This document shows positions 53,393 through 63,391 of a stretch of 64,000 nt of DNA, piece by piece. Origin of the DNA: CAZWLY01 sp964634465 (GTDB lineage: Bacteria; Desulfobacterota; Desulfarculia; G963662305); assembly GCA_964634465.1 (NCBI GenBank), contig CAZWLY010000013.1, positions 45,697 through 109,696 on the forward strand, in the 5' to 3' direction. Numbering within the stretch: the first letter of the stretch is position 1; every line of letters starts with the position of its first letter. The position numbers and the translations under genes were made by a program. Under the pieces are notes generated by a model. It was not told the origin of the DNA and searched no databases. It saw only the letters and a list, made by a program, of their open reading frames with translations.

Positions 53393-54376
53393 TCAGACCG
53401 GCACCAGCCGCCGGGGTGCGAAGTGGGTCCGCCGGTCCCTCGGCGCCCCTTCGAGCCCGGCGTCCAGGGTCGGGCCGGCGAGCCCCTCCGGCCAGGGGCG
53501 ACCCTCGGCCAGAACCGGCTCCAGCTCGAGGCACAGCGCCATCGTCTCGGCCACGGCCCGCTGGAAAAGGGCGTCGAGGTCCGTGACCAGTTCCTCGCCG
53601 GTGACCGGGTGGCGGTAGTCGAGGCGACCCGCCACCCGGGGCAGAAGCTTCGTCAGTTGCGGGGCGTAACCCAGGGCGACGATCTCCCTCAAGCCGGCCG
53701 GGAAGAGGGGCCGCAGCCGAAAGAGCGCTCCGCTCAAGAGCCGATTCTTAAACAGCCTTTGGGCCTTGGCGAAGCGCTCGAACGAGGCGGCCATGGCTCG
53801 GACGAAGTCGTCTGTTTCGTCGGGCGGCAGAAAGATTTCGCCCACCGTTCGGTAGATATCCCGGACTCCATTCCCGGCGCGGGCCAGGTAGGCGGCCAGG
53901 GAGTAGTCTTTGAGCCGCTCGAAACCGCCCAAGAGGCAAACGTCGATGAGCGCCTCCAGGCGGCGGTGGGCCTGGGTGGCTGCGGACCTGGCCCGGCCGC
54001 CTCCACCCTCGGCCAGACCGGTGTGATAGGTGATGAAGGGGTGGAAGACGACGTCGGTCGTAACATGGGCGATCAGGCCGACCAGAAAGGCGATCAGCTC
54101 TCCCCGGCGCTCTTCGGTTCCACTCAGGCCGGCGATCCGCCGCGCCACACCCTTTATGAGCCGGAAGGTATCCTCGCCCGCCACGCCGTGGAACTCGTCG
54201 GCCAGGCTTCTGAACCGTTCCTGAAAAGCCCGGGGGACATAGAACAGGGCGTCGTGGAAGACCGCCCCTATCTTGGCCAGGTGGGGGGCGCGCTCCAAGG
54301 GGGCCTCGTAGCTGCCGCCCCCGAGGCCGGCGGCGACCGCCTCGACGACGAGCCAGTGGGTTATGTCCCTCGGCAC
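53393..54376 (-). CDS. Zinc-dependent phospholipase C-like protein
   Basis: A 327-residue protein of the zinc phospholipase C / S1-P1 nuclease-like group. Metal-site residues appear in the expected order: HWLVVEAVAAG, FHDALFYVP, DEFHGVAGEDTF, and GLIAHVTTDVVFHPFITYHTG. No signal peptide is seen, so it may be cytoplasmic. It follows the UMF1 transporter gene on the same strand after 12 bases. Whether it cleaves lipids is unproven. Confidence 0.78.
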   Translation of the reverse strand: MPRDITHWLVVEAVAAGLGGGSYEAPLERAPHLAKIGAVFHDALFYVPRAFQERFRSLADEFHGVAGEDTFRLIKGVARRIAGLSGTEERRGELIAFLVGLIAHVTTDVVFHPFITYHTGLAEGGGGRARSAATQAHRRLEALIDVCLLGGFERLKDYSLAAYLARAGNGVRDIYRTVGEIFLPPDETDDFVRAMAASFERFAKAQRLFKNRLLSGALFRLRPLFPAGLREIVALGYAPQLTKLLPRVAGRLDYRHPVTGEELVTDLDALFQRAVAETMALCLELEPVLAEGRPWPEGLAGPTLDAGLEGAPRDRRTHFAPRRLVPV

Positions 54377-54388
54377 CGTCCCTTCCGG

Positions 54389-55726
54389 CTAGCCCTGAGA
54401 CAGATAGGCCGCCTCGGCCCGACCCTTGGTCTCGTCCACGAAGAAGAGGAGCACCCCGCCGACGATGAACAGAATCAGGATCGAGCCCAACCCGACCCGG
54501 CTGGCCAGGCGGCCGATCTCGATGAGTTGCTCCTGGGTCGGCGAAGGCGGCATCAGGACCCGTCGGACGAGCAGACCGACGCCGCCCATCAGGGCCGGGC
54601 CGACGATGACGGCGAACTTGCCCAGCATGTTGTAGAAGCCGTAGTACTCGGCCGCCTGTTCCTTGGGAATCAACCGGGAGTAGTAGGATCGGGACAGAGC
54701 CTGGATGCCGCCCTGGACCAGGCCGATGATCACCGCCAGAAGGTAGAACTCGATCTTGACCGTCATCATCGTCCCCCACACGGTGGCCCCCATGTAGATG
54801 GCGATGGCCAGGTAGATCGCCTTCTTGGCGCCCCACTTCTGGCCGAGCTTGCCAAAGACCAACGCCGCCGGAAAAGCGACGAACTGGACGATCAACAAAG
54901 CGACGATCAGGTCGTTGGACGAAAACCCGAGGGACATGCCGTAGTCCACGGCCATCCGGATGATGGTGTCCACGCCGTCGATGTAGAACCAGTAGGCGAT
55001 CAAAAACAGGAAGACCGTCTTCAGGTGGCGAACCTTCTTGAAGGTGGCGGCCAGTTGCTTGAAGCCGGCGGCGGCGGTAGCCGCGACGCCGACCGAAGAC
55101 GTCTCGGTCTTGGACTCGGGCACCCAGAAGATGGTGAACAGGGTGAAGGCGCCCCACCACACGGCGACGGTCAAGAACGAAATCCTGACCGCGCTTGCGG
55201 CGTCGGCCAGGCCGAACTTGGCCGGCATCAGGGTCATCAGGACATTGATCAAAAACAGCAACCCGCCGCCCAAGTAGCCCAGAGAGAAACCCAGGCCGGA
55301 GACGTAGTCGATCTTCTCTTCGCCGGCCACGCTGGGCAGAAGCGAATCGTAGAAGACGTTGGCCCCGGAAAAGCCGATGACGCCCATGGCGTAAACGAAG
55401 ATGGCCCAGACCCACTGGCCCTGGCCGACCAGATACAGGGCGGCGGTCATCAAGACGCCCAAATAAGCAAAGAATATCAAGAAGTTTTTCTTGGCGGAGC
55501 CCCGATCGGCCATCGCCCCCAAAACCGGGGCCATCAAGGCGACCAGAAGGCCGGCCAGGGAGTTGCCGAAGCCGAGCATGGCCGTCGAGGTGTTGACGTC
55601 GGCGCCGTGGCTCCAGTACTGCTTGAAGAAGACGGGGAAGAAGCCGGCCATGACCGTGGTGGCGAAGGCGGAGTTGGCCCAATCGTAAAAGGCCCAACCC
55701 CAGACGACCTTCCTGTCGTTTTGCAT
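54389..55726 (-). CDS. UMF1/Atg22-like MFS transporter
   Basis: A 445-residue permease with about twelve membrane helices. The signature YDWANSAFATTVMAGFFPVFF at the start is typical of the UMF1 family related to yeast Atg22. Later MFS loops read GAMADRGSAKK and GKLGQKWGAKK. The substrate of bacterial members is unknown, possibly amino acids. ATG at 55724-55726 is chosen because homology starts there; AAGGGGG lies upstream at a slightly long distance. Confidence 0.88.
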   Translation of the reverse strand: MQNDRKVVWGWAFYDWANSAFATTVMAGFFPVFFKQYWSHGADVNTSTAMLGFGNSLAGLLVALMAPVLGAMADRGSAKKNFLIFFAYLGVLMTAALYLVGQGQWVWAIFVYAMGVIGFSGANVFYDSLLPSVAGEEKIDYVSGLGFSLGYLGGGLLFLINVLMTLMPAKFGLADAASAVRISFLTVAVWWGAFTLFTIFWVPESKTETSSVGVAATAAAGFKQLAATFKKVRHLKTVFLFLIAYWFYIDGVDTIIRMAVDYGMSLGFSSNDLIVALLIVQFVAFPAALVFGKLGQKWGAKKAIYLAIAIYMGATVWGTMMTVKIEFYLLAVIIGLVQGGIQALSRSYYSRLIPKEQAAEYYGFYNMLGKFAVIVGPALMGGVGLLVRRVLMPPSPTQEQLIEIGRLASRVGLGSILILFIVGGVLLFFVDETKGRAEAAYLSQG

Positions 55727-55906
55727 CTCCGAATACCCCCTTTCCCAAGGGTCGAGCGCCGCCGGAATGACATCGTCCCCCGCCGGCCCAAGCCGAACGA
55801 GGCTTGTCCGCCCTGCCGGGACGCGCCTGAGGGGTAGCATAACACAAACCCGGCCGGCGGCAGGAAGCGAACCTGTCCACGGCGCGCCGAGGTCTCGACG
55901 CCGCCC

Positions 55907-56428
55907 TTAAGCCGAGGCTTCCCGGCCGCTCGTCCCGAGCAGAAACTCGCCGCCGCCGGGGGCGAGTCTCAAGGCGCCCTTGAGGTCGATGGGCCAACCG
56001 CCGCCGTTTTCGAGATGGAGCCGGCCGGTGAGCCGGTAGGTCAGCCGCTCGGGCTTGTCGCGGCTCAAGATCACGAGCTGGCGATAGAGGGAGTAGGTCG
56101 AGCCGACCGCCCTGATCTCGATGACTTCTTCGCTCAACCCGGCGATCTCGATCGGTTGGTTGAACACCCCGCTGGCGAAGAACTCGCCGTTGAGATAGAG
56201 CTGGAGAGAGAGGCCCTTGAGCGACAGCTCGCCAGGGGCGGTGTTCTGAACCCGGAGGCGAATCAGGTAGTGCTGCTCCAGCACGGTTATCCGAGTCATC
56301 TCGATCCCGGCCAGGTTGATCACCGGCCGGCGGCCGGCTTTGGGCAGCCCGGCGCAGCCGGCGGCCAGGGCGAGCAGGAGCGCCGCCGCCAAAACCGCCG
56401 TCGCCTTGCCCCTCGGCCCGAACACCAT
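55907..56428 (-). CDS. LEA14/WHy-type lipoprotein
   Basis: A 173-residue predicted lipoprotein. The lipobox LALAAGC follows a hydrophobic signal (AVLAAALLLALAAGC, Cys near residue 25). The mature part resembles the LEA type 2 (WHy) beta-sandwich, with IEMTRITVLEQHYLIRLRVQNTAPGELSL and a second half on LQLYLNGEFFASGV. Such proteins stabilise envelopes under stress or take part in lipid transport. ATG at 56426-56428 with GGGAGA upstream. Confidence 0.75.
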   Translation of the reverse strand: MVFGPRGKATAVLAAALLLALAAGCAGLPKAGRRPVINLAGIEMTRITVLEQHYLIRLRVQNTAPGELSLKGLSLQLYLNGEFFASGVFNQPIEIAGLSEEVIEIRAVGSTYSLYRQLVILSRDKPERLTYRLTGRLHLENGGGWPIDLKGALRLAPGGGEFLLGTSGREASA

Positions 56429-56667
56429 TCTCCCTCCTCGATATGGGTGGCCCCGACTGCGAAGGCCGACCGCTGGGCCAATTCTACCATCGGACTCCGA
56501 TTCCACCAATCCGATCGGCTCCCTTCGGTTCATAAGTTCGGTGCATAAAAAGCTTCCGCCACTTTGTCCGCCTCGCCGGGCGGCGGTAAGATGGGAGTTG
56601 AAGGGGGGAACGCTTTCCGCCCCGCCGGGCGACGAACTGCCGGGCCGGGGCCGAGTGAAACGAACCG

Positions 56668-57378
56668 ATGGTCATGAAACGATTGAGACCGAGCGGTCGC
56701 CTTTCCGGTGAAGGGCGGGATCCGTTTCGGCCGTTCGCCAAGCAGATCAAGGCCTGGCGCAAGGCCAATCGAAAGATGGGCTGGGGCATCGGCGTCGAGG
56801 AGTTCGAGGCGATTCCCGAGCCGCCCCCGCTGACCGAGGCCGACCGGGCCGAGGGCTTCGTCGGTCTCCTCCTCTGCTACGGTTTCGGCCACGACGGGCG
56901 GGGCGGAGCCGACGCCGTGCTGTCGGGCCGGCTGGCCTGGGAGTTGGCCAAGCGGCGGCGCAAGGGACGGATCTGGCAGTGCGAATACGCCGACTTCGAC
57001 AAGCCGGAGAACATCCGGCTCAGGCCCGAGGCCCCCGTCCGGCCCAGGGGCTTCTACGTGGTCAAGTTCCATCCCGGCCGGGAGTTCAAGGGGTTGACCG
57101 TGGCCAAGTTCAGGCGGCGACTGGGCGGCGACACCGGCTGTGGGCCGGAGGGTCTTCAGCTTCTGGCCGTCACCCACCCCCACTTCGCCGAACTGATGAA
57201 CCGCCGCCGGCTGGACTTTTTCGCCCTGGCCGACTACGACATCGCCCCTCACGGCTTCAACGATTTCTACGAGGCGCCCCAAATCTTCTGCAGCCAGGGC
57301 ATCCTCGGTCTGGGCGTGGGTAACGTGGACGGGCCCTACCCGCTGTTCGCCATCCCCAGGATCCGTTTTCCGGACTGA
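56668..57378 (+). CDS. Hypothetical protein
   Basis: A 236-residue soluble protein I do not recognise. It opens with a basic segment (MKRLRPSGRLSGEGRD), then contains EGFVGLLLCYGFGHDGRGGADAVLSGRLAWELAKRRRKGR shortened here to its core GFGHDGRGGADAV, and further on VVKFHPGREFKGL. The balance of charged and aromatic residues looks like a real folded protein. ATG at 56668 or 56674 is the likely start; no ribosome site is clear. Confidence 0.6.
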   Translation: MVMKRLRPSGRLSGEGRDPFRPFAKQIKAWRKANRKMGWGIGVEEFEAIPEPPPLTEADRAEGFVGLLLCYGFGHDGRGGADAVLSGRLAWELAKRRRKGRIWQCEYADFDKPENIRLRPEAPVRPRGFYVVKFHPGREFKGLTVAKFRRRLGGDTGCGPEGLQLLAVTHPHFAELMNRRRLDFFALADYDIAPHGFNDFYEAPQIFCSQGILGLGVGNVDGPYPLFAIPRIRFPD

Positions 57379-57392
57379 GCCGAGGCGAGGGG

Positions 57393-57575
57393 CTAATATC
57401 CGATGGCGCAGCCGTCCTTTCTTCTGTCCGAGGCCCCCAAAAGCACGCCCTGGTCGCTATCGAGGTAGATCGCCTGGCCGCCGCCGACCCGATCGACCGC
57501 CTGGAGCGTCCGGTCGATGGCGCACCCCGTGGCTCTAGCGCCGACCGGCATACCGGGTCCGCTCGGGCCGGGCAA
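57393..57575 (-). pseudogene. C-terminal remnant of gamma-glutamyltransferase
   Basis: The last 30 residues of this frame, with GGGQAIYLD and LLGASDRRKDGCAIGY before the stop, match the C-terminal signature of gamma-glutamyltransferase (ggt). The rest of the enzyme, including its catalytic threonine, is not found upstream on the minus strand, where unrelated sequence and an HDOD gene follow. It is best read as the tail of a deleted gene. The upper limit of the remnant is uncertain, about 57510-57540. Confidence 0.7.
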
Positions 57576-57646
57576 TCAAAAGGCGCAAAAGAGGCAGCGG
57601 AGGGGCGGGTCAAGAGCCCCTCCCCGGCCGGGCCGGGAGCGGCCGG

Positions 57647-58498
57647 TCAGCCGCTCAGACCCAGCATCGCCTCGGCCTTGTCCAACCTGATGAGCAGCTC
57701 GGCCATGGCCAAATCGAGATCGAAATGCTTGATGCCGACCAGCTCCATGGCCTCCTCCTGCCAGCGAGGGCTCACCCCGTCGGCCCCGCCGCCGAGGCCG
57801 ATCATCTGGCAGGCGGTGTTGGCGATGTAGAGCACGGCCAGATCGAAGTCTTTGGGGTGGGGCGAGGGATCGTGATGGCACCGGATGAGCTCGGCCATCT
57901 CTTGGGAGAAGTTCCAGTCCAGGACCATCCGCGCCCCCAACTCGGCGTGGTCCAGCCCCAGCACCTCCCGCTCGGCCGCCAGGAAGGGAATGCCCTTCTT
58001 TTCGACGTCCTCCAGGATTTGCTGATACTTGGAGTGGACAAAGCGATTCAGGGCGACCTTGCCGATGTCGTGGAGTAAAGCGGCGGTGTAGAGGACCGAA
58101 CTGGGCGGGCGGCCGACATTTTCGCAGATGACCTGGGTCATCAAGGCCACGGCCAGGGAGTGCTTCCACAGATCGCCCTGATCCAGATCGTAGCCCGGCT
58201 GCTCCCGGCCCAACAGCTTGGCCGAGGCCGAGGTGAAGACGATTTCGGCGAAGGTCTCGTTACCCAAAAGCGCCAGAGCCTGGGCCAGGTTGTCCACCTT
58301 GTGGACCAGGCCGTAGATGGGCGAGTTGGCGGCCTTGATGACGTTGGCGGTGATGGTCGGGTCCATCTGGACCACCTCGACCAGGGCATCGACCGCCACG
58401 TCCGGATCGTCCAGCAGGGCCATCACCTTCTGGGCCACCTGGGGGAAGGGCGGCAGCTTGGCCGCCGCGGCCAGAATCATCTTGGTCAGGGAGCTCAT
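57647..58498 (-). CDS. HDOD domain signalling protein
   Basis: A 283-residue HDOD protein, similar in plan to the one at 0.3 kb. Core motifs are KAANSPIYGLVHKVDNLAQALALLG and LLHDIGKVALNRFV, then a CHHD pair. It overlaps cheD by four bases (ATGA) and is therefore made with it. The link to a chemotaxis deamidase suggests a role in motility or chemosensory signalling. Confidence 0.87.
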   Translation of the reverse strand: MSSLTKMILAAAAKLPPFPQVAQKVMALLDDPDVAVDALVEVVQMDPTITANVIKAANSPIYGLVHKVDNLAQALALLGNETFAEIVFTSASAKLLGREQPGYDLDQGDLWKHSLAVALMTQVICENVGRPPSSVLYTAALLHDIGKVALNRFVHSKYQQILEDVEKKGIPFLAAEREVLGLDHAELGARMVLDWNFSQEMAELIRCHHDPSPHPKDFDLAVLYIANTACQMIGLGGGADGVSPRWQEEAMELVGIKHFDLDLAMAELLIRLDKAEAMLGLSG

Positions 58499-58974
58499 AT
58501 CGTGGTAATCCCTCCTCCCTTGACTTTGACCTGGACCTCACCCGTGGCCAGGTCCATCCGGACGGTGCGGTGAGTGGTGCCGCCGATCTCCTCGGCGTCG
58601 ACCAGGATGTTGTTCTTGAAAAACAGCTTACGAGCGAGCATGTAATTGCGCTTGCCGATGTTGAACAGCTCGGCCTTGTCCATCACCTGGGCGCAGCCGA
58701 CCAGCTTGACGCTCAGATTGCTCTTCTTGGCGCCCTGGGCGTAGGCTTCCCGGAAGAGAAGCGGGATGCCGACGTCGCCGAACATGTAAGGCTTGGCCTT
58801 GGCCTTGTCCGGCGAAACCTTGGCCTCCGGCAACATGAAGTGGAGCAGCCCGCCAACTTTGGTCTGGGGGTCGTAGATGCACACCCCCATGCAAGAGCCC
58901 AGAGCATGGGTGACCAGGGTCGCCTTCGGGCCCTTGGCCACCTTCATATCTGCAATGCCGACAACTAGATCCAT
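58495..58974 (-). CDS. cheD: Chemoreceptor glutamine deamidase CheD
   Basis: A 159-residue enzyme that deamidates glutamines of chemoreceptors and helps adaptation. The catalytic cysteine is in LGSCMGVCIYD (Cys28) and the histidine in GGLLHFMLP (His45). Later NIGKRNYMLARKLF is a family helix. No cheB or other chemotaxis gene is in the window. It is the first gene of the cheD-HDOD pair. Confidence 0.92.
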   Translation of the reverse strand: MDLVVGIADMKVAKGPKATLVTHALGSCMGVCIYDPQTKVGGLLHFMLPEAKVSPDKAKAKPYMFGDVGIPLLFREAYAQGAKKSNLSVKLVGCAQVMDKAELFNIGKRNYMLARKLFFKNNILVDAEEIGGTTHRTVRMDLATGEVQVKVKGGGITTI

Positions 58975-59544
58975 ATTCGTCCCATCCGGCCGACAAGCCT
59001 TGTGAAATAAACCGCGTTATATTGCCCTATCACTCAAAAAAGATCAACCCCGCCCCACCCCAAGACCGAACCGCGACACGTTCATAGAATTGTACCGTTC
59101 ATCTCGAGAATTGCACGAACCGGCCAAGTGAAAAAGACGAATCCATTGCCAAAACACCTTGTTGCAATGATTTGCGTCGCCGGCGCAGGCGGAAAAACCG
59201 AAGATGGAAACCAGGCTCAAACGCTCGCCGTATTCTCCCCGCCCTTCGCCCCGGTTCCTACCCGGATCCGGGCCGGCAGGCCTCCGTTTTCCGGCGCTTT
59301 GTCGCTGCGATCGGGGAGTCGGAGATTTCCCCTCGCCCCGGTGAATCGGGACCTCCCCTGTCGGCGGGGCGAGTGGACCGGGTTAGGGGGATGCTCTATT
59401 ATGATTGAAGCTTAAAAGGCGCTTGAAGCGCCGGCGGGAGCCGCGGGCCGGGCGGGGCGAAAAGCGAAGTTCGACTCGGCGGAAGCAGGGCGTCGGGTAC
59501 GGCGCGGCTGCCGGCCGGGGCGAGTCTTTCGAGGAGACGGAACA
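58975..59544. other. Intergenic stretch without a supported gene
   Basis: About 570 bases between divergent genes. A TTGATC at 59042-59047 (minus strand) with TATAAC 20 bases on is a poor promoter candidate for cheD. A TATTAT near 59396 could serve the hybrid kinase. The plus-strand open frames show no family. Confidence 0.45.
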
Positions 59545-62500
59545 ATGAGAGACAGAAGGCGGGTGCTCCTGATCTCCGTTTTCGTGTTGGTGGGAGCCTC
59601 GATCATCACCACCGGCCTGACGATATATTTCTTGTATCACGCCGCCTTGATCGAACAACGGGATCGCCTGATCGAGTTCGCCCAGAGCCAGGCCAGGTTG
59701 ATAGAGACCATGGCCAGGTTCGCCCGGCGATACGACTATCCGGAGGGGCCCGTCGCCGCCGCGTTGAGCCAGTTCAAGGACGCCCACGGCCGCTACAAGG
59801 GCTTCGGTCAAACCGGAGAGTTCACCCTGGCCAAACGGGTGGGAAACGACATCGTCTTCGTGTTGCGCCACCGGCATTACGCCCTGGACAACCCCAAGCC
59901 GGTTCCGTTCGACTCCAGGCTGGCCGAACCGATGCGCCGGGCCCTGTCCGGCCGATCGGGGACGGTGATCGGTCTCGACTACCGCGGGGCGATAGCCCTG
60001 GCCGCCTACGAGCCGGTGACCGAGTTGAATCTGGGTCTGGTGGCCAAAATAGATCTGACCGAGATTCGGGCCCCCTTCATCCGGGCCGGCCTCTATTCCT
60101 TCGGCGCGATGCTGGTGGTGGTCATCGTCGGCTCGGTGATGCTTTTAAGGATCACCAACCCGTTCATAAAACGTCTGGAAGAGAGCGAGGCCCGCTTCAG
60201 GCTGCTGTTCGAGCGGATATTCGAAGCGCTGGTGATGATCGACGAGACCGGCAAGATCATCGACGCCAACGAGACGACCTGCCGGTTGTTGGGATACTCC
60301 AAACAGGAACTTCTCGAGCTCTCCGTTTCAGACCTCCAACCGCCGTCGGAGGCAAAAAAAGTGGAGGAGGCGATAGCTCGGGTCTTCGAGGAGGGCGTCG
60401 ATTACCTGGGCGAAACCGAGATGATGACCCAGGACGGCCGGCTGGTGCCGGTCGAGGCGGGCGGGGTGGCCCTCAACTTCTCGGGCCGGGACTACATCAT
60501 CGGCAGCTTCTGGGACGTCACCGAGCGCAAGCGGGCCGAGGCGGCGCTCAAGGCCTCTGAAGAAAAGTACCGGACGGTGGTCGACAACTCCCTGTCGGGA
60601 ATATTCATCATTCAAGACGGCCGTTTCGCGTTCGCCAACGAGCGATTGGCTCAGATACACGGCTACGATCGGCCGGAGGAGCTCATCGGCCGGCCGCTGT
60701 GGGAGATCGTCCATCCCGACGACCGGGCCATAGTCAAAGAGCGGGGCCGGAAGTGGACCAAAGGGGAGCCTCAGCCCGAACAGTATCAGTTCCGCGGGCT
60801 GAAAAAGGACGGCTTGATGATCTGGGTGGAGGTGCGGGCCGCCCTGGCCCCCTACCTGGGCGGGCAGGTGGTGGTGGGCAATGTGGTCGATATCACCGAA
60901 CGGAGGCGGGCCGAGGAAGAGGTGCGCCAACTGACCCAGGAGTTGGAGCAGCGGGTCGAGCAGCGCACCGCCGAGCTGAGAGCGGTCAACGAGGCTCTCA
61001 AAAACGAGATCGCCGAGCGCAAGCGGGCCGAGGCGGCGCTAAAAGAGAGCGAGGGGCGCTATCGGAGCCTTTTCGAAGACTCTCCCATCTCCCTTTGGCT
61101 GGAAGACTTCTCCAGGGTCAAAAGACGTCTCGACGACTGGCGGGCCTCGGGAGTGGATGACTTCAGGGCCTTTTTCGACGCCCAGCCCGAAACGGTGTAC
61201 GAATGCGCCCGTCTGGTCAAAATAGTAGACGTCAACCAGGCCGCGGTGGATCTTTTCGAAGCCGAAAGCAAAAAGGAGCTGTTGCTCAGTTTGGACAAAA
61301 TCGTGACCGAAGAATCCTGGCCCGAGTTGAGGGAGGAGTTTATCGCCTTGACTGAAGGCCGAACCGCCTTCCGCACCGAAATCGTCAACCTGACCCTGGC
61401 CGGCCGAACGAAACACCTCGCCCTCCATCTCTCCGTCGTGCCGGGATACGAGCGAACCTTGGGCCGGGTTCTGGTCTCGCTCATGGACATCTCCCAGCGC
61501 AAGCAGGCCGAGGAGGCGCTGTCGCGGGAATCGGAGATAAACGCCTCCATCGCCGAGCTGTCTCGATCTCTGATCGATACGGTTTCGATCAAGGACATCT
61601 CGACCACCGTCCTCGATCACGCCAGGCGACTGACCCACAGCCGGCACGGCTTCGTCGGCTACATCGACCCGCAAACAGGGTGTCTGGCCGCCGAGACCAT
61701 GACCAGGGACATTTGGAACGTCTGTCGGGTTCCCAATCCAAAAGGGCACTTCGAAAAACTCGGCGGCCTTTGGGGTTGGGTTCTGGAGAACAAAAAGGCG
61801 CTCATCACCAACGATCCGGCCGAGGATCCCAGATCCACCGGCACGCCGGCGAGCCATATCGCCATCGAGCGTTTCATGGCGGCGCCGGTTCTGGTCGGCG
61901 ACGAACTGGTGGCCCTGATCGCCCTGGCCAACTCGGTGAGGGACTACACCGAGGAAGACCAGGCCATCGTCGAGCGCCTGGCCACCCTGTTCGGGTTGGC
62001 CGTCCAGCGCAAGCGGGCCGAGGACGACCTGCTCAAAGCCAAAGAGGAGGCCGAGGCGGCCAGCAACGCCAAGAGCGCCTTTCTGGCCAACATGAGTCAC
62101 GAAATCCGCACCCCGATGAACGCCGTGATGGGCATGACCTCGCTGGTCCTGGACACCGAACTCGACTCCAAGCAGCGGGAATATCTGGAGACGGTTCAGG
62201 CCGCCTCCGAGGATTTGCTCAACCTCATCGACGACATCCTGGATCTGGCCAAGATCGAGGCCGGCAAGGTGGAACTGGACGAAAAAGCCTTCAGCCCGCG
62301 AACCAGTCTGTCTCGGATGATGAAAGCCCACTCGCTCCAGGCCGAGAAGAAGGGACTCGATCTCGTCTACCACATCAAGCCCGAGGTGCCCAAGGCCGTG
62401 ATCGGCGACCTCGGCCGTTTGAGGCAGGTGATCTCCAACCTGGTCAGCAACGCCATCAAGTTCACCGAGAAGGGCCACGTGCTGGTCCAGGTCGGGGTGG

Positions 62501-63213
62501 CCGAGCGGACCGCGGACGAGGTGGTTCTCATCTATTCGGTGACCGACACCGGCATCGGGATTCCCAAGGAACGGCAGGAGGAGATCTTCGACCCGTTCAC
62601 CCAAGCCGACTCCTCGACGACCAGGCAGTACGGCGGCACCGGCCTGGGTCTGGCCATCTCCTCCCAGTTGGTGGCGATGATGGGCGGAGAGATATGGTTG
62701 GACAGCGAGCCCGGAGAGGGGGCGACGTTCACCTTCACCGCCCGGTTTGGCTTGGGCGGGAGCCAGGAGAGGGAAGGGTCGTCGCCCGAGACGGCGACGC
62801 CTCAGCTGGCCGGACCCGTCTTACGCCAGGCGGACGAGCTGATGGTGCTCTTGGCCGAGGATAACCCGGTCAACCAGCGCCTGACCACCGCCATCCTGGA
62901 GCGGGAGGGCTGCCGGGTCGTACTCGCCTCCGACGGCCGGGAGGCCGTGGAAGCCTATCAGCGGGAGGACTTCGACCTCATCGTCATGGACGTCCAGATG
63001 CCCAACCTGGACGGCTACGAAGCGACCCGCAAGATCAGGGAACTGGAGAAGGAGAGCGGGGGGCACGTGCCCATCGTCGGTCTGACAGCCCACGCCATGA
63101 AGGGCGACCGGGAGCGCTGCCTGGCGGCGGGCATGGACGACTACCTGACCAAGCCCTTCGACCCGCCGGTGCTGATGGCCATCGTGGAGCGACTCACCGG
63201 TTGCGGCCCTTGA
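59545..63213 (+). CDS. Hybrid sensor histidine kinase with three PAS and one GAF domain
   Basis: A 1222-residue membrane sensor. Helix one (about 8-30) and helix two (about 183-203) flank a periplasmic Cache-like sensor. Then follow PAS1 (from about 215), PAS2 (from about 345), a coiled coil, PAS3 (from about 505), GAF (from about 685), a kinase dimerisation motif MSHEIRTPMN with His852, an ATPase domain with intact GTGLGLA, and a receiver with phospho-acceptor Asp1149. There is no Hpt domain, so a separate one must pass on the phosphate. No response regulator lies next to it. GGAG is placed before the ATG. Confidence 0.92.
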   Translation: MRDRRRVLLISVFVLVGASIITTGLTIYFLYHAALIEQRDRLIEFAQSQARLIETMARFARRYDYPEGPVAAALSQFKDAHGRYKGFGQTGEFTLAKRVGNDIVFVLRHRHYALDNPKPVPFDSRLAEPMRRALSGRSGTVIGLDYRGAIALAAYEPVTELNLGLVAKIDLTEIRAPFIRAGLYSFGAMLVVVIVGSVMLLRITNPFIKRLEESEARFRLLFERIFEALVMIDETGKIIDANETTCRLLGYSKQELLELSVSDLQPPSEAKKVEEAIARVFEEGVDYLGETEMMTQDGRLVPVEAGGVALNFSGRDYIIGSFWDVTERKRAEAALKASEEKYRTVVDNSLSGIFIIQDGRFAFANERLAQIHGYDRPEELIGRPLWEIVHPDDRAIVKERGRKWTKGEPQPEQYQFRGLKKDGLMIWVEVRAALAPYLGGQVVVGNVVDITERRRAEEEVRQLTQELEQRVEQRTAELRAVNEALKNEIAERKRAEAALKESEGRYRSLFEDSPISLWLEDFSRVKRRLDDWRASGVDDFRAFFDAQPETVYECARLVKIVDVNQAAVDLFEAESKKELLLSLDKIVTEESWPELREEFIALTEGRTAFRTEIVNLTLAGRTKHLALHLSVVPGYERTLGRVLVSLMDISQRKQAEEALSRESEINASIAELSRSLIDTVSIKDISTTVLDHARRLTHSRHGFVGYIDPQTGCLAAETMTRDIWNVCRVPNPKGHFEKLGGLWGWVLENKKALITNDPAEDPRSTGTPASHIAIERFMAAPVLVGDELVALIALANSVRDYTEEDQAIVERLATLFGLAVQRKRAEDDLLKAKEEAEAASNAKSAFLANMSHEIRTPMNAVMGMTSLVLDTELDSKQREYLETVQAASEDLLNLIDDILDLAKIEAGKVELDEKAFSPRTSLSRMMKAHSLQAEKKGLDLVYHIKPEVPKAVIGDLGRLRQVISNLVSNAIKFTEKGHVLVQVGVAERTADEVVLIYSVTDTGIGIPKERQEEIFDPFTQADSSTTRQYGGTGLGLAISSQLVAMMGGEIWLDSEPGEGATFTFTARFGLGGSQEREGSSPETATPQLAGPVLRQADELMVLLAEDNPVNQRLTTAILEREGCRVVLASDGREAVEAYQREDFDLIVMDVQMPNLDGYEATRKIRELEKESGGHVPIVGLTAHAMKGDRERCLAAGMDDYLTKPFDPPVLMAIVERLTGCGP

Positions 63214-63391
63214 GGCGGCGGGGAGGAACCAGGGCCGGTATCGAGACGTCGCTTACGGCCGCCGGGAGCCTAATCGCCGGCCGAGTCTCTCGACCGAAGC
63301 CCGCGACGGTGAAACCGGCTTCCAACTTTTCGATCGGAGAATGACCTTGACCGGGGCAATCGTGCGTGATACATAGCTTTTCTACGATAAA

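Noticed and set aside
53303..55837. An 844-codon plus-strand open frame
   Set aside because: It lies opposite two well-recognised minus-strand genes (phospholipase-like and UMF1 transporter) and has low-complexity composition.
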